Assembly (NCBI RefSeq): GCF_029868625.1
Contig: NZ_JARWOJ010000118.1
Location: 1 to 34,786 of the forward strand
Length of the DNA stretch: 34,786 nucleotides
Origin: Nocardia neocaledoniensis
Lineage (GTDB): Bacteria > Actinomycetota > Actinomycetes > Mycobacteriales > Mycobacteriaceae
Direction of reading: 5' to 3'
The position numbers were made by a program, and so were the translations under genes. The notes under the pieces were generated by a model. The model was not told where the DNA came from. It worked only from the letters and a program-made list of their open reading frames with translations, and made no database searches. Each line of letters begins with the position of its first letter. Position 1 is the first letter of the stretch. Shown piece after piece: positions 15,901 through 22,329 of the stretch.

Positions 15901-18900
15901 GGCGGAACCGGGTCCCAGACTCGCGATGTAATTGTGCAGGGCTTGGTACTGATCGGGCAGCGACATTCCGGAGTACGACCCCCAGTCGGCGCCCAGCCAC
16001 GCGCTGGCGCGCTCGCGTCCGCCCCACTCGCCGGAAGCGTTGTCCCGCTGACCATTCGGCAACTGGTCCGGCCATCGCGGCGCGGAAACCCGTGGGATGC
16101 CGAAGAACGACGACAACGCGGAAATGGAGCAGTCCACGCAATTGTTACTTCTGCCGGGAACACTTCGACCGCCGTCGTTGACCGATTCACCGTACGGGTG
16201 CGTGCGTGGGTCCGCACTGCGGACGAAACTGTTGCCGGACCGGAGCGAATCCTCGACAGCGGTCTGGAAGTCGGGATCTTCGACGTCGTCGAGCCGCCGA
16301 TGATCGACGACCCTGGTGTTCGCCGGATCGCCGAAGCGCGCGGGAGTGTTTGCGCGGGCTACGTCGTTGCTGATCTCGCGTAGATCATCCGGGCTCAGCT
16401 GACTGTCCGGCTGCGCGGGAAACAAGCCCATGTGCTCACGCAGAGCGTTGGCGGTCGTGTTCGTCGGCTGGCTGGGGTCGAGGATCGTGTCCGCGGTTGT
16501 CGGATCAGTGGTGAATTCGACGTCGACCAAGAGGCGGTCCCCGCTGCCGAGCAGGCGGGAACCGTTGTTGAAGGTCGGGTCGACCGTCGCCTGGATGCGC
16601 TCCATCGCCTGGTTCAGCTCGGCCGGTGACATCAAGTGGGCGTTGGGAATATGGGCGCGGATGGTCGCGACGGCGACCCACTGATTGCCGCCCAGGTGAA
16701 AGCGCCGAATTCGGTAGGCAGGTGGACGTTGCAGGAACGGGCTTCGATTGGCGTCGACCGCGGTGGTGCGGCCGTCTTGGGATGGCAGATTTCGGAGCGA
16801 CTCGCGGAGGCTGCGGGCTTGGTTGTGGACAGCTGGATTCGAGGGCGGCGCCGGGTTGGTCGTGGTCGGCGTAGGGTTCGGCCCGAACGGGTTTGTGTTC
16901 GGGGTCGGGGGTGGTGTGGGAGTAGTTCCCATCTCGTGTGATGGCGCGCGAGTGGACGGTGCCTGCGGTGGAGTTTCGACCGGCGGCGCATTCGTGGCGG
17001 GTGTAGCCGTGGTGGGAGACGTCGTGGCTGGCGTGGGCGCGTTGCCGTTTCGGCCCTGAGCGGCGGCTACCGGTGGAGTGCTCGGCTGCGGTGTCGCGGC
17101 GGGAGTCACGGTCGGCGGGGTGACATTGGTTGCGGGTGTCGTGGGTGCGGGGATGGGATTGCTTGTGGGCTGTGTGGTGGACGGCGCGAGAGTGGTTGGA
17201 GCCGTGGCGGTGTCGGCGGCAGCCGGTCGCGTGCCGGTGTCGGTGGCGGCCTGCGCCGGTGTGGTGACGGCGGAGGTGCTGAGAGTCGCCGGACCTGAAT
17301 TGGGTTGCGGGGATAGCGGAGTCGTCGTCGCGGGTGTGTCCGGCTGGGTCGGTGCGGACGTCTCGGTGGGAAGAGAGGTCTGGGCCGGGAGATCCAGTGG
17401 GGGAGTGGCGGTCAGGGTGTCGGGAGACGTGGGACTGCTCGGCCCCGCAGCCGCCGGTGGTGCATCCGTGGTGGGTTGATCGAGACCGTTGTCCGGGGTG
17501 GCCGGGTTGTCGGTCGAGGGTTCGGACGTGTCCGGCTGGTCGTTGTTCGGGGTGACAGGTGACGTATCGGTCTGCGGTGCCGTCTGGTTCGGCCCGCTGT
17601 CGTCGACAGACGACAGGTCGGTCGGCGAGGGGTTCTCAGGTGCTGTATCGGGGGTGGAGTCCGGCGCGGACTCGGTATTGCCTGCGTCGAGCGGACTCGA
17701 ATTGTTGTGCGCTCCTTGGTCTCCGGCATCCGTGGCGGTGCCCGATCCCGGCTCGGCTGTCGTGTTCGGCGCGGGGTGGCCCGAGTCTCCCACGTCCGCC
17801 GCCGTCGGCGAGTCGGCCGATGCGGGCGCTGTGGCGGCGGAATCCGGGTTCGACGCGGGTGCGGTGGCCACTGGTTCACCGGTCGATGCCGGAGTCGTTG
17901 ACGCCGGGTCGCTGGTCGACGCGGGTGTTGTGTCGCCAGCCGATGCCGGAGCGGTGGAGTCGCCGACCGCGGGTGCCGCGGCGGCAGGCGCGGTGGCTCC
18001 GGGAACCTCGGTGCCGAGTTCCGGCACGGTGGGCGCCTGCGCGGGTGACGATCCGCCGGACTCGATCGCGGACTGCACACCACCCGCGCCGGCGCTGGTG
18101 AACGTCTCCACCCCGATATCGAGGTTGAATTCGCGGCCGAGGAAAGCGGCGCCGACGCCGGCGGCGGCGACCTGGGCGGAGACATCGGCACCGAGTTCGG
18201 TGACCGCGCCGCCGACGATCTTGCCGGTCACCTTGCCGACGGTCGAGCCGGCGGTGTCGGCCAATGCGCCTGTGCCACCGCCCAATACACCGCCGACGGC
18301 CCCACCGACCGCACCGCCGAAGGTGGCGAGTCCGAGGTCGGTCCAACCGAACTTGTCGGAGGTGCGGTCGCCGTTGGAGACCTGGATCATGCGGGCGGCC
18401 AGGTCGACGCCACCCTCTTCGAGCGCCTCGAAAGCGGCGCCGCGCAACGCGAGGCGGGCGGCGGCTTTGGCCGCGCCGCGGGAGAGCATGCGGGCGATGA
18501 GCTGTTTGATCGCGATCCGAATCGCGATCTGCCCGGCGACCCGGGCGGCGACTCCGGCGACGGCTCCGACGCCGGTCCACGATGTCGCGAGCGCGACGGC
18601 CAGCTCGGCCGCGGTCACGATCATCGTGCCGATGATCACCAGTTTGGTGTGCTCGATGTCGTTGGCACCGTCGTCGAGCAGTTCGGCTTGTTTCTCGCAC
18701 CAGGTGCGAACGGCGGTGACGGTGGCCTGGTCCCCGGCGAGGAACTTGTCGCGGAAAGTCGCGATGGCGGTATGGGTCTCGCCTTCGGAGATCGCGGTGA
18801 GGGCGGCGTTCAACGCCACGGCCGCGTGATCGTCCACGGTGTTCAGCGTGTTCGCCATCGCCGTCCACCCGTCGGCGACGCGACGCATGGCGGTTTCGTC

Positions 18901-18975
18901 GCCGTCGGGCCAGTCGCCTGCGCCGAGTAGATATTGCGCGACCCATTGCAGCTCGCCGGGGATCTCGATGCCCAT
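12976..18975 (-). CDS. Giant polymorphic toxin with WXG100-like N-terminus and two papain-fold (glutamine deamidase-type) toxin domains
   Basis: 1999 residues. Residues 1-110 are a helical WXG100-like/ESX-substrate-type head (MGIEIPGELQWVAQYLLGAG). Residues 110-300 are alanine/glycine-rich and hydrophobic. Residues 305-715 are a Pro/Thr/Ser linker. Then come two tandem modules (717-1282 and 1347-1916), each with a pre-toxin part and a papain-like domain. Domain 1 has NNCVDC (C946, C949), H1055 in GGHATVVV and D1072 in WWDPQSG. Domain 2 has C1579, H1689 and D1706, but the second Cys of the CxxC is Gly1582. The Cys-His-Asp arrangement fits Tox-PL glutamine deamidases. Regions 1106-1282 and 1739-1916 are low-complexity in this frame because another gene is encoded in +1. 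The last 10 or so residues come from the IS element, so the native C-terminus is lost. The ATG abuts the stop of the WXG100 gene (TAAATG), so translation is coupled. Probable export by a type VII system. Confidence 0.8.
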   Translation of the reverse strand: MGIEIPGELQWVAQYLLGAGDWPDGDETAMRRVADGWTAMANTLNTVDDHAAVALNAALTAISEGETHTAIATFRDKFLAGDQATVTAVRTWCEKQAELLDDGANDIEHTKLVIIGTMIVTAAELAVALATSWTGVGAVAGVAARVAGQIAIRIAIKQLIARMLSRGAAKAAARLALRGAAFEALEEGGVDLAARMIQVSNGDRTSDKFGWTDLGLATFGGAVGGAVGGVLGGGTGALADTAGSTVGKVTGKIVGGAVTELGADVSAQVAAAGVGAAFLGREFNLDIGVETFTSAGAGGVQSAIESGGSSPAQAPTVPELGTEVPGATAPAAAAPAVGDSTAPASAGDTTPASTSDPASTTPASTGEPVATAPASNPDSAATAPASADSPTAADVGDSGHPAPNTTAEPGSGTATDAGDQGAHNNSSPLDAGNTESAPDSTPDTAPENPSPTDLSSVDDSGPNQTAPQTDTSPVTPNNDQPDTSEPSTDNPATPDNGLDQPTTDAPPAAAGPSSPTSPDTLTATPPLDLPAQTSLPTETSAPTQPDTPATTTPLSPQPNSGPATLSTSAVTTPAQAATDTGTRPAAADTATAPTTLAPSTTQPTSNPIPAPTTPATNVTPPTVTPAATPQPSTPPVAAAQGRNGNAPTPATTSPTTATPATNAPPVETPPQAPSTRAPSHEMGTTPTPPPTPNTNPFGPNPTPTTTNPAPPSNPAVHNQARSLRESLRNLPSQDGRTTAVDANRSPFLQRPPAYRIRRFHLGGNQWVAVATIRAHIPNAHLMSPAELNQAMERIQATVDPTFNNGSRLLGSGDRLLVDVEFTTDPTTADTILDPSQPTNTTANALREHMGLFPAQPDSQLSPDDLREISNDVARANTPARFGDPANTRVVDHRRLDDVEDPDFQTAVEDSLRSGNSFVRSADPRTHPYGESVNDGGRSVPGRSNNCVDCSISALSSFFGIPRVSAPRWPDQLPNGQRDNASGEWGGRERASAWLGADWGSYSGMSLPDQYQALHNYIASLGPGSAAMVGTMWHARDVNGNKLYNADGTPVFRGGHATVVVFPLGATGPVWWDPQSGETFDAPPPSLTNNAASMECIPIDANGGPVSGGTSTHPGTGQTIAGPSVRAEPGVQHPGEPSRLGVPADAVPGGASPVGNGPGQLRDQQTYGSDHGALKHGDAGDRGGVRHDDGSRPAAPGLPGPSGTTPDRTHQDLRGPEHDHLPDSPDLSGQTDRTGDHPGSRDHQESDPASPDGPHLGGRDIVGIDAEQEHGDLADGGDVRGVTGSSVTSSPEGEAPGHTTHAAAKQVGHAAVPIPGDPSNGGTPAHPTDVTSPSPTPSAVTPTPQQIHHAHQSRAARESLRNQQPDGGVQPVTDDSGSRRFTWGRYTAALGSPVSVLRIGVSVAGAAGLDPAAVAALLERAQLAVDLHCNSGTQLLSGDWMMVDLVPVTDPSGADIIFDLDPSTPGHVDLGAEIDVLTAQIRQQLGLADTGDALDDNDVRELSNNIARANTPAHLDGLPDTRVEGANLLDAIEQVQYQHDVEDALRDGNSFVVGADPRTNDYGELINDGGPSQRGRSNNCLDGSLAALSSFFGRPEVGAPRWPDLMPDGSLDTRSGEVDGPARAAAWLGGAWQYDASLPIAEQFQALHDQIANMGPGSAALVINSWHAFDQNTGQFQYNADGTPQVEGAHATVVVFPHGAAGPVWWDPQQSTFSDSPPADLTGASVELWSMPVGPQGAANAGPTATHHGTSAGLPGGSLSDTNLHTDGVPARVGVPTTSESERDRSGPGLGPDQLRGEQTDRGGDGTREPAPHDDRREVRSGDRREQVDPRTPDLPATAPSDISPYEREPDHGHIPGHRDVAGEHGGTPAVLPPDLRQTDPETRPARPDGLTGDLEGEVAQQSRPELAGSRDDRGLADPDARNRDAAGGTARPQRGRTHPSLPPGDLPSPDDTTAVGTPPEIPPADDTPTQPLPIAAATALPPHLQSFFDLASTSHENRV
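13230..13760 (-). CDS. Nested immunity-like protein 2 (inside the toxin gene, +1 frame)
   Basis: 176 residues, encoded on the toxin strand one base out of frame with it. The ATG at 13760 follows AAGGAG with 6 bases between, an excellent ribosome site exactly at the end of toxin domain 2. It is clearly homologous to the protein at 15132-15659: both share HGWVC, LSP, a YVVNKQTGVVT / YVINKHTGVIT strand pair, IGE and a later arginine-rich patch. A W/C...VNKxTGxVT pattern is found in YrhB/Imm35-like immunity proteins; that family link is tentative. Soluble, no signal peptide. Expected role: protect the producer from toxin domain 2. Coding sense in this frame is much better than in the overlapping toxin frame. 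Confidence 0.72.
   Translation of the reverse strand: MPVPPLLTTEQVRDYLAEAFPTQTFTLTEFRHGWVCRPHLSPNEIAAGQALGQTSYVVNKQTGVVTVHGSLHPMTIGEKYDRAIDESKSIQGRQIYPRRHRATFRRTSESPTTVTYQVTVTSLENTAELPQSYPLTFDKQTLKRDRRGPMDSLVISKAKWLSSRDQSWPAAGTIED
13230..14936 (-). repeat. Toxin/immunity module, copy 2
   Basis: About 1.7 kb starting at the SRAARESLRN segment and running through the pre-toxin region, papain-like domain 2 and nested immunity gene 2. It matches copy 1 (15132-16826) in order, size (1707 versus 1695 bases) and in the +1 relation of the nested gene, but with considerable divergence. Copy 2 lacks the second Cys of the CxxC motif. Confidence 0.7.
15132..15659 (-). CDS. Nested immunity-like protein 1 (inside the toxin gene, +1 frame)
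   Basis: 175 residues, in the +1 frame relative to the toxin on the same strand. The GTG at 15659 follows CGGAGGA, placing the ribosome site in the last codons of toxin domain 1. It stops at a TAA (15132-15134) while the toxin frame stays open. Conserved points with the second nested protein are HGWVC, SPEEQ/SPNE, the VINKHTGVIT strand pair, IGE and YQVHPAQRR. The size, soluble nature and position directly after a toxin domain match immunity proteins of polymorphic toxin systems. YrhB/Imm35-like is my best guess at family. How often it is made separately from the toxin is unknown. Confidence 0.72.
   Translation of the reverse strand: MAEPVPTREQARQLLARVFGQNLEFSILESRHGWVCQQMLSPEEQAQWGMGLGNYVINKHTGVITAHSSMAMPVIGEEFDTTTEAGLPPQGYQVHPAQRRIELTRIFEDPSTIIYRIRLTFLDKPTEPAIIREVEITKNPIRHRPTDRISAVATSWASTQSKNTGIWPTEGTFEE
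15132..16826 (-). repeat. Toxin/immunity module, copy 1
   Basis: About 1.7 kb from the QARSLRESLRN segment through the pre-toxin region (VATIRAHIPNAHLMSPAELN), papain-like domain 1 and nested immunity gene 1. Tandem with copy 2 (13230-14936), separated by about 195 bases of Pro/Thr linker. Confidence 0.7.
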
Positions 18976-19296
18976 TTACAGGGTGCCCTCGACCTGCGCG
19001 ATCTGTCCGGCATGGCCGGTGTCCTGGGCTTGCAGCGCGTTGGCGACCGTCACCATGTTCTCGCCGAGCTGGGTCATGGTCGTGGCCAGTCCGGTGACGG
19101 CCTTCTGTCCGGGTTCCACACCGGGGGTGTAGTTCTTGGCGAAGGCGGCGCCGATCTCGTCCCCGCCCCAGCATTCGCCCTCGGCGGCGATCACCGCGGC
19201 CAGCTGCTGGGCCGCGGTGGTGATGGTGGACGCCACCGCGGCGAACGCGGGCTGGGTGTTGCGGAGTCCGTCGGGATCGACCTCGACAGTGGTCAC
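18976..19296 (-). CDS. WXG100-family (ESX-type) small protein
   Basis: 106 residues with the family's helix-turn-helix layout. A W-x-G turn (ECWGGDEIG) lies at about 41-49 between two amphipathic helices, and the length is close to the usual 100. Such proteins form helical hairpin dimers and are secreted by, or guide partners to, type VII systems. The GTG at 19296 overlaps the stop of the upstream YbaB-like gene (GTGA), and its own TAA abuts the toxin ATG, so the three genes are tightly coupled. Probable role: export partner or chaperone of the giant toxin. Confidence 0.8.
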   Translation of the reverse strand: MTTVEVDPDGLRNTQPAFAAVASTITTAAQQLAAVIAAEGECWGGDEIGAAFAKNYTPGVEPGQKAVTGLATTMTQLGENMVTVANALQAQDTGHAGQIAQVEGTL

Positions 19297-19799
19297 CGCA
19301 GGTAGCTCCGGTTGCGGAAGTAGTCGCCCTCTTCGTCGTCGGAATCTTCGACGAGACCGCGCGGCGCCTCGGCCACCGGGTCCGGGGTCGGCGGAGGTGG
19401 CGGGGTCAATCGGGCGATCAGGTCCTTCATGCTCGGCACACCGGGGATCAGGTCGGGGAGATCGGGCACGTCAGCGGTGAGCGGGGCGAGGGCCTCCTGC
19501 TGGGCGAGGGCGGCTCGCGCGGCCAGTTCGGTGATCGCCGCGGTGACAGATCGGCCGAGGGAATCGGGCGTGGACCTCTTGAACGCGTCCGGTTCGATAT
19601 GAACCTCGGAAACCCCGGCGACAGTGCCGGACACGCGGACCAGGCCATCGGCCGACCACACCGTCACGAGCTCGGTGGCGCGCGCCTGGGCCTCGATCAA
19701 GGCCGACTTCTCGGCGTCGAAGGACTCCAGCATGCCGTCGATCTGCGCCCGCAACGCGGCATTGGCGGCCCGCGTCGGCGCCGACCAGTCCTCGGTCAT
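19293..19799 (-). CDS. YbaB/EbfC-like protein, first gene of the toxin operon
   Basis: 168 residues. Residues 1-105 have the YbaB/EbfC pattern: a long N-terminal helix, then three strands (LVTVWSADGLVRVSGTVAGV), then a C-terminal helix rich in Ala. A proline-rich segment (PPPPPTPDP, about residue 137) and an acidic tail (DSDDEEGDYF) follow. YbaB-like proteins of this kind often precede WXG100 genes in Nocardia and Mycobacterium and may act like EspL-type accessory proteins. The ATG at 19799 has GAGGA upstream. Confidence 0.72.
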   Translation of the reverse strand: MTEDWSAPTRAANAALRAQIDGMLESFDAEKSALIEAQARATELVTVWSADGLVRVSGTVAGVSEVHIEPDAFKRSTPDSLGRSVTAAITELAARAALAQQEALAPLTADVPDLPDLIPGVPSMKDLIARLTPPPPPTPDPVAEAPRGLVEDSDDEEGDYFRNRSYLR

Positions 19800-19870
19800 G
19801 GAGTCCTCGATCCGATAGGAAGCACGTCAAAGGTATTGGACGCGCGAAACCCACCGGCGGTTGCATCGAT

Positions 19871-19884
19871 GTGACAGGTGTCAC
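19871..19884. promoter_or_regulatory. Palindromic operator-like site between the SagB-type gene and the toxin operon
   Basis: GTGACA-GG-TGTCAC is a perfect 6+6 palindrome, 72 bases upstream of the YbaB-like start and just after the stop of the SagB-type gene. Symmetry, length and place suggest a dimeric regulator site for the toxin operon. The regulator is unknown. Confidence 0.4.
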
Positions 19885-19887
19885 CCG

Positions 19888-21237
19888 TCAGGCGGGGCGC
19901 GACCCCACGATGATGCTGCCCACGTTGCATTCCTCCAGCTCGTCGATGCCGGTGGCGGCGGCGAAGGCGGAGGTGTCGCTGAACCCCTGGGCGACGACGC
20001 CGAGGCACATGGCGGTGGCGGCCAGGTAGACGGTCTGCATGAACACGCCGACATGCTTGAGGATGTTGGCGTAGGCGACCTGCTCGTAGCTCCACATGAC
20101 CCGACCGGCGCGGGCCGAGACCAGCAGCAGGACCTGCGGTTCCGCGCCGCCGGCCAGCGTCGCCGAGGTGGACTTCAGCAGTTTCCGCACGGCGGGGGAG
20201 TCGGCGGGGGCGACCGGGCGCAGGGCGTGCTCGGTCGAATCGTAGTGGTACATGCCGTTTTCCAGCCCGGGCACATCGCGGAGCACCGGGTACACCTCGA
20301 GCTCGTAGGCGCCGCCGCCGGACGGGTACGGGCGCGAGCCGTCCTCGCGGGTGCGAGCGCTGCGGAACAGCAACTCGCCCAGCTGGTCCGCGGTGATGGG
20401 GGCCGCGTCGTCGAAAGCGCGGGTCGAGACGCGATCCTCGAGGGCGGCGGTCAGCGTGGGATCGGCGGCGCGCAGGTCGGCCAGCTCGGGGCGGGCCAGC
20501 GCGATCGGGTCGGCGGCGAACGGCGCGCGACGGGCGGGCAGTTCGGGGAAACGGCCCTCGGCCCAGCGGGTCGGGCCGAAGTCGTCCCAGGTCACCGTGC
20601 GGGCGCCGAGGGTGCTGCGGCGATGGAACCACAGGTCGGCGGGGTTCCAGGAGCGGGTGGTGAACTCGTGCTCCTCCTCGTCGCCGTCGATCAGGAAGCC
20701 GCACCACTGCAGATCGGACATGAACTGCGACTTCACCGCCGCGGGCACCGGCGAGTCGGCCGCCATCGGGCCGTCGAGCAGTGCCAGCAGCCGCGGATCG
20801 TGGACGCGCAGATCGCACCACGCCCGCGGATGCTCGAGCACGAAACCCTGGGAATCACGGTGCAGCACCGCGAACTTCGACAGCGTCGCCGACCAGGTCG
20901 GCAGCGGCGCCTCCGGGCGCGGCGCGGGCTCGGCGAAGGGGCGGATGCTGTAGAGGTCGCGGCCGCCGTCGCGCACGGTGACCGCCAGCCAGCCGCCGTC
21001 GGTGAGCTTGCGCATGAGGCCGGTGATGTCGTCACCGGCCGCCGCGGTCGCCATCTCCGCGGCCGTGGCCGGACCTTGGTTGAGGGTCTTGAGCGCCTGC
21101 AGCGCGCCCGCGCCCAGGCCCGTCAGCTTCACGTTGCGCGGCGGGTTCAGCAGCACCGCACCGGCGGGTGTGGTGAGGCAGGTGACCCCGGCGCGCAGCG
21201 CGAATCGGGTCTGGGCGGGGTACGCGGAGGCGAGCAC
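19888..21237 (-). CDS. SagB/ThcOx-type FMN-dependent oxidase
   Basis: 449 residues. The N-terminal half (1-230) resembles the SagB N-terminal domains seen in RiPP and related oxidases, and the C-terminal half (about 245-449) is a nitroreductase-fold FMN domain: ADPTLTAALEDRVSTRAFDD, then PYPSGGGAYELEVYPVLRD, then GMYHYDSTEHAL, then a closing CNVGSIIVGSR. SagB-type enzymes oxidise azolines to azoles. No cyclodehydratase or precursor peptide lies in the window. The gene follows the siderophore-binding lipoprotein by 39 bases under the same IdeR-type box. The GTG at 21237 has AAGGA upstream. Candidate substrate: the phenyloxazoline of a nocobactin-type siderophore (inference). Confidence 0.78.
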   Translation of the reverse strand: MLASAYPAQTRFALRAGVTCLTTPAGAVLLNPPRNVKLTGLGAGALQALKTLNQGPATAAEMATAAAGDDITGLMRKLTDGGWLAVTVRDGGRDLYSIRPFAEPAPRPEAPLPTWSATLSKFAVLHRDSQGFVLEHPRAWCDLRVHDPRLLALLDGPMAADSPVPAAVKSQFMSDLQWCGFLIDGDEEEHEFTTRSWNPADLWFHRRSTLGARTVTWDDFGPTRWAEGRFPELPARRAPFAADPIALARPELADLRAADPTLTAALEDRVSTRAFDDAAPITADQLGELLFRSARTREDGSRPYPSGGGAYELEVYPVLRDVPGLENGMYHYDSTEHALRPVAPADSPAVRKLLKSTSATLAGGAEPQVLLLVSARAGRVMWSYEQVAYANILKHVGVFMQTVYLAATAMCLGVVAQGFSDTSAFAAATGIDELEECNVGSIIVGSRPA

Positions 21238-21276
21238 AGCGGGTTCCTTGCGGGTCGAACGTGGTTGGGGACGAGT

Positions 21277-22254
21277 CTATTTCGCCGCCGCGGCGAAGGC
21301 GGGCGCCAGCTTGTCGAGGATGTAGGGCACCGACAGCGCCGAGGGCTGGTTGACCGCGCTGATCTCTTGCGTGGTCAGGAACACCACCGAACCCTTACGC
21401 ACGGAGGGCAGGTCGCTGTAGCCGGGCAGCTGACGGTACTTCTCGTCGAGGCCGGGCGAGTACCCGGCCAGCAGCAGGTCGGCGGTCAGTTCGTCGACGC
21501 GCTCCGGCGACAGCGCCAGGCGGCCCTGGTTGGCCGGCTGTGAGGTCAGGTTCGCCGGGATGGTCATGCCGAGCTGGCCGAAGACCTTGGCCGAGCCGTC
21601 GTTGGGATCGGTCAGCACCATCAACTGCGCCGGGCTGGCCAGCCAGGTGCTGGCGAAGGTCTTGCCCTTCAGTCCGGGATTCGCGGTGGTGATCTCGGTG
21701 ATCTTGTCGTCGACCTTCTTGATCACCGCGCTCGCGTCGGACTCCTTGTCGAGCACCTTGCCCAGCGCGGTCACCTGGTCCTGCCACGGGGTGACCGCGT
21801 CCTTGGTCAGCGCGGGCAGCGTCGGCGCGATCTTGGACAGATCGTCGTAGGTCTTCTGGTCGGCGATGAACGGATCGGCCAGGATCAGATCCGGCTCCAG
21901 CCCGGCGACCTGCTCGGCGATGCTGCCGGTGGTGTTGAGCGCGGTGGCCGATTTCAGGCTCTCCGGCTGCCACGGCGGGGTGCTCTTGGACACCGCCGAC
22001 ACATTGTCGATGTAGCCGACGGGGACGACACCGAGCGCCAGCGACGTATCCAGCCACTGGTTGCCGAGCGCGACGATCTTCTTCGGCGTGCCGTTGACCG
22101 TGGTCTCGCCGCGTGCGTGGGTGATCGTCACCGGCTCGCCCGAGCCCTCGGCGTCGTCGGTGGAACCGCAGGCCGCGACGCCGAAGGCGAGCGCACCGGC
22201 GAGCGCGGCCACCGCCGCGCGCCGCCAGCCGCGCGTAGTCCGAACAGACGTCAT
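21277..22254 (-). CDS. Iron-siderophore ABC transporter substrate-binding lipoprotein
   Basis: 325 residues. An N-terminal lipoprotein signal ends in a lipobox with C29 (VAACGS), so it is anchored outside the membrane. The rest is a FecCD-type periplasmic-binding fold (PF01497-like): ITHARGETTVNGTPKKIVAL at the start, VAGLEPDLILADPFIADQ, and a C-terminal lobe ending LDKLAPAFAAA. Relatives bind ferric siderophores and pass them to FecCD-type permeases. The permease and ATPase genes are not here. The ATG at 22254 follows AGGAGG. An IdeR-type box lies 28-50 bases upstream, so iron repression is expected. Given the nocobactin synthetase nearby, the ligand may be ferric nocobactin. Confidence 0.85.
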   Translation of the reverse strand: MTSVRTTRGWRRAAVAALAGALAFGVAACGSTDDAEGSGEPVTITHARGETTVNGTPKKIVALGNQWLDTSLALGVVPVGYIDNVSAVSKSTPPWQPESLKSATALNTTGSIAEQVAGLEPDLILADPFIADQKTYDDLSKIAPTLPALTKDAVTPWQDQVTALGKVLDKESDASAVIKKVDDKITEITTANPGLKGKTFASTWLASPAQLMVLTDPNDGSAKVFGQLGMTIPANLTSQPANQGRLALSPERVDELTADLLLAGYSPGLDEKYRQLPGYSDLPSVRKGSVVFLTTQEISAVNQPSALSVPYILDKLAPAFAAAAK

Positions 22255-22281
22255 CGTGATCCTCCTGAGCTGAATCCAGCG

Positions 22282-22304
22282 TAAGTCAGCCTAGGCTAAC
22301 CTAC
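22282..22304 (-). promoter_or_regulatory. IdeR/DtxR-type iron box
   Basis: On the minus strand, GTAGGTTAGCCTAGGCTGAC starts a dyad close to the IdeR consensus TTAGGTTAGGCTAACCTAA, with the strong half AGGTTAGCCT. It sits just upstream of the lipoprotein start at 22254. Iron-loaded IdeR would repress the lipoprotein and the SagB-type oxidase. Confidence 0.75.
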
Positions 22305-22329
22305 GTGGGCTTCGAGGAGAATCGATCCC

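Noticed and set aside
17489..18829. A 446-codon plus-strand frame opposite the toxin linker
   Set aside because: It mirrors the Pro/Thr/Ala-rich linker of the toxin and gives Ser/Val/Ala repeats without protein features.
19861..21543. A 560-codon plus-strand frame opposite the SagB-type gene and lipoprotein
   Set aside because: It runs across two real genes on the other strand and reads as compositional shadow.
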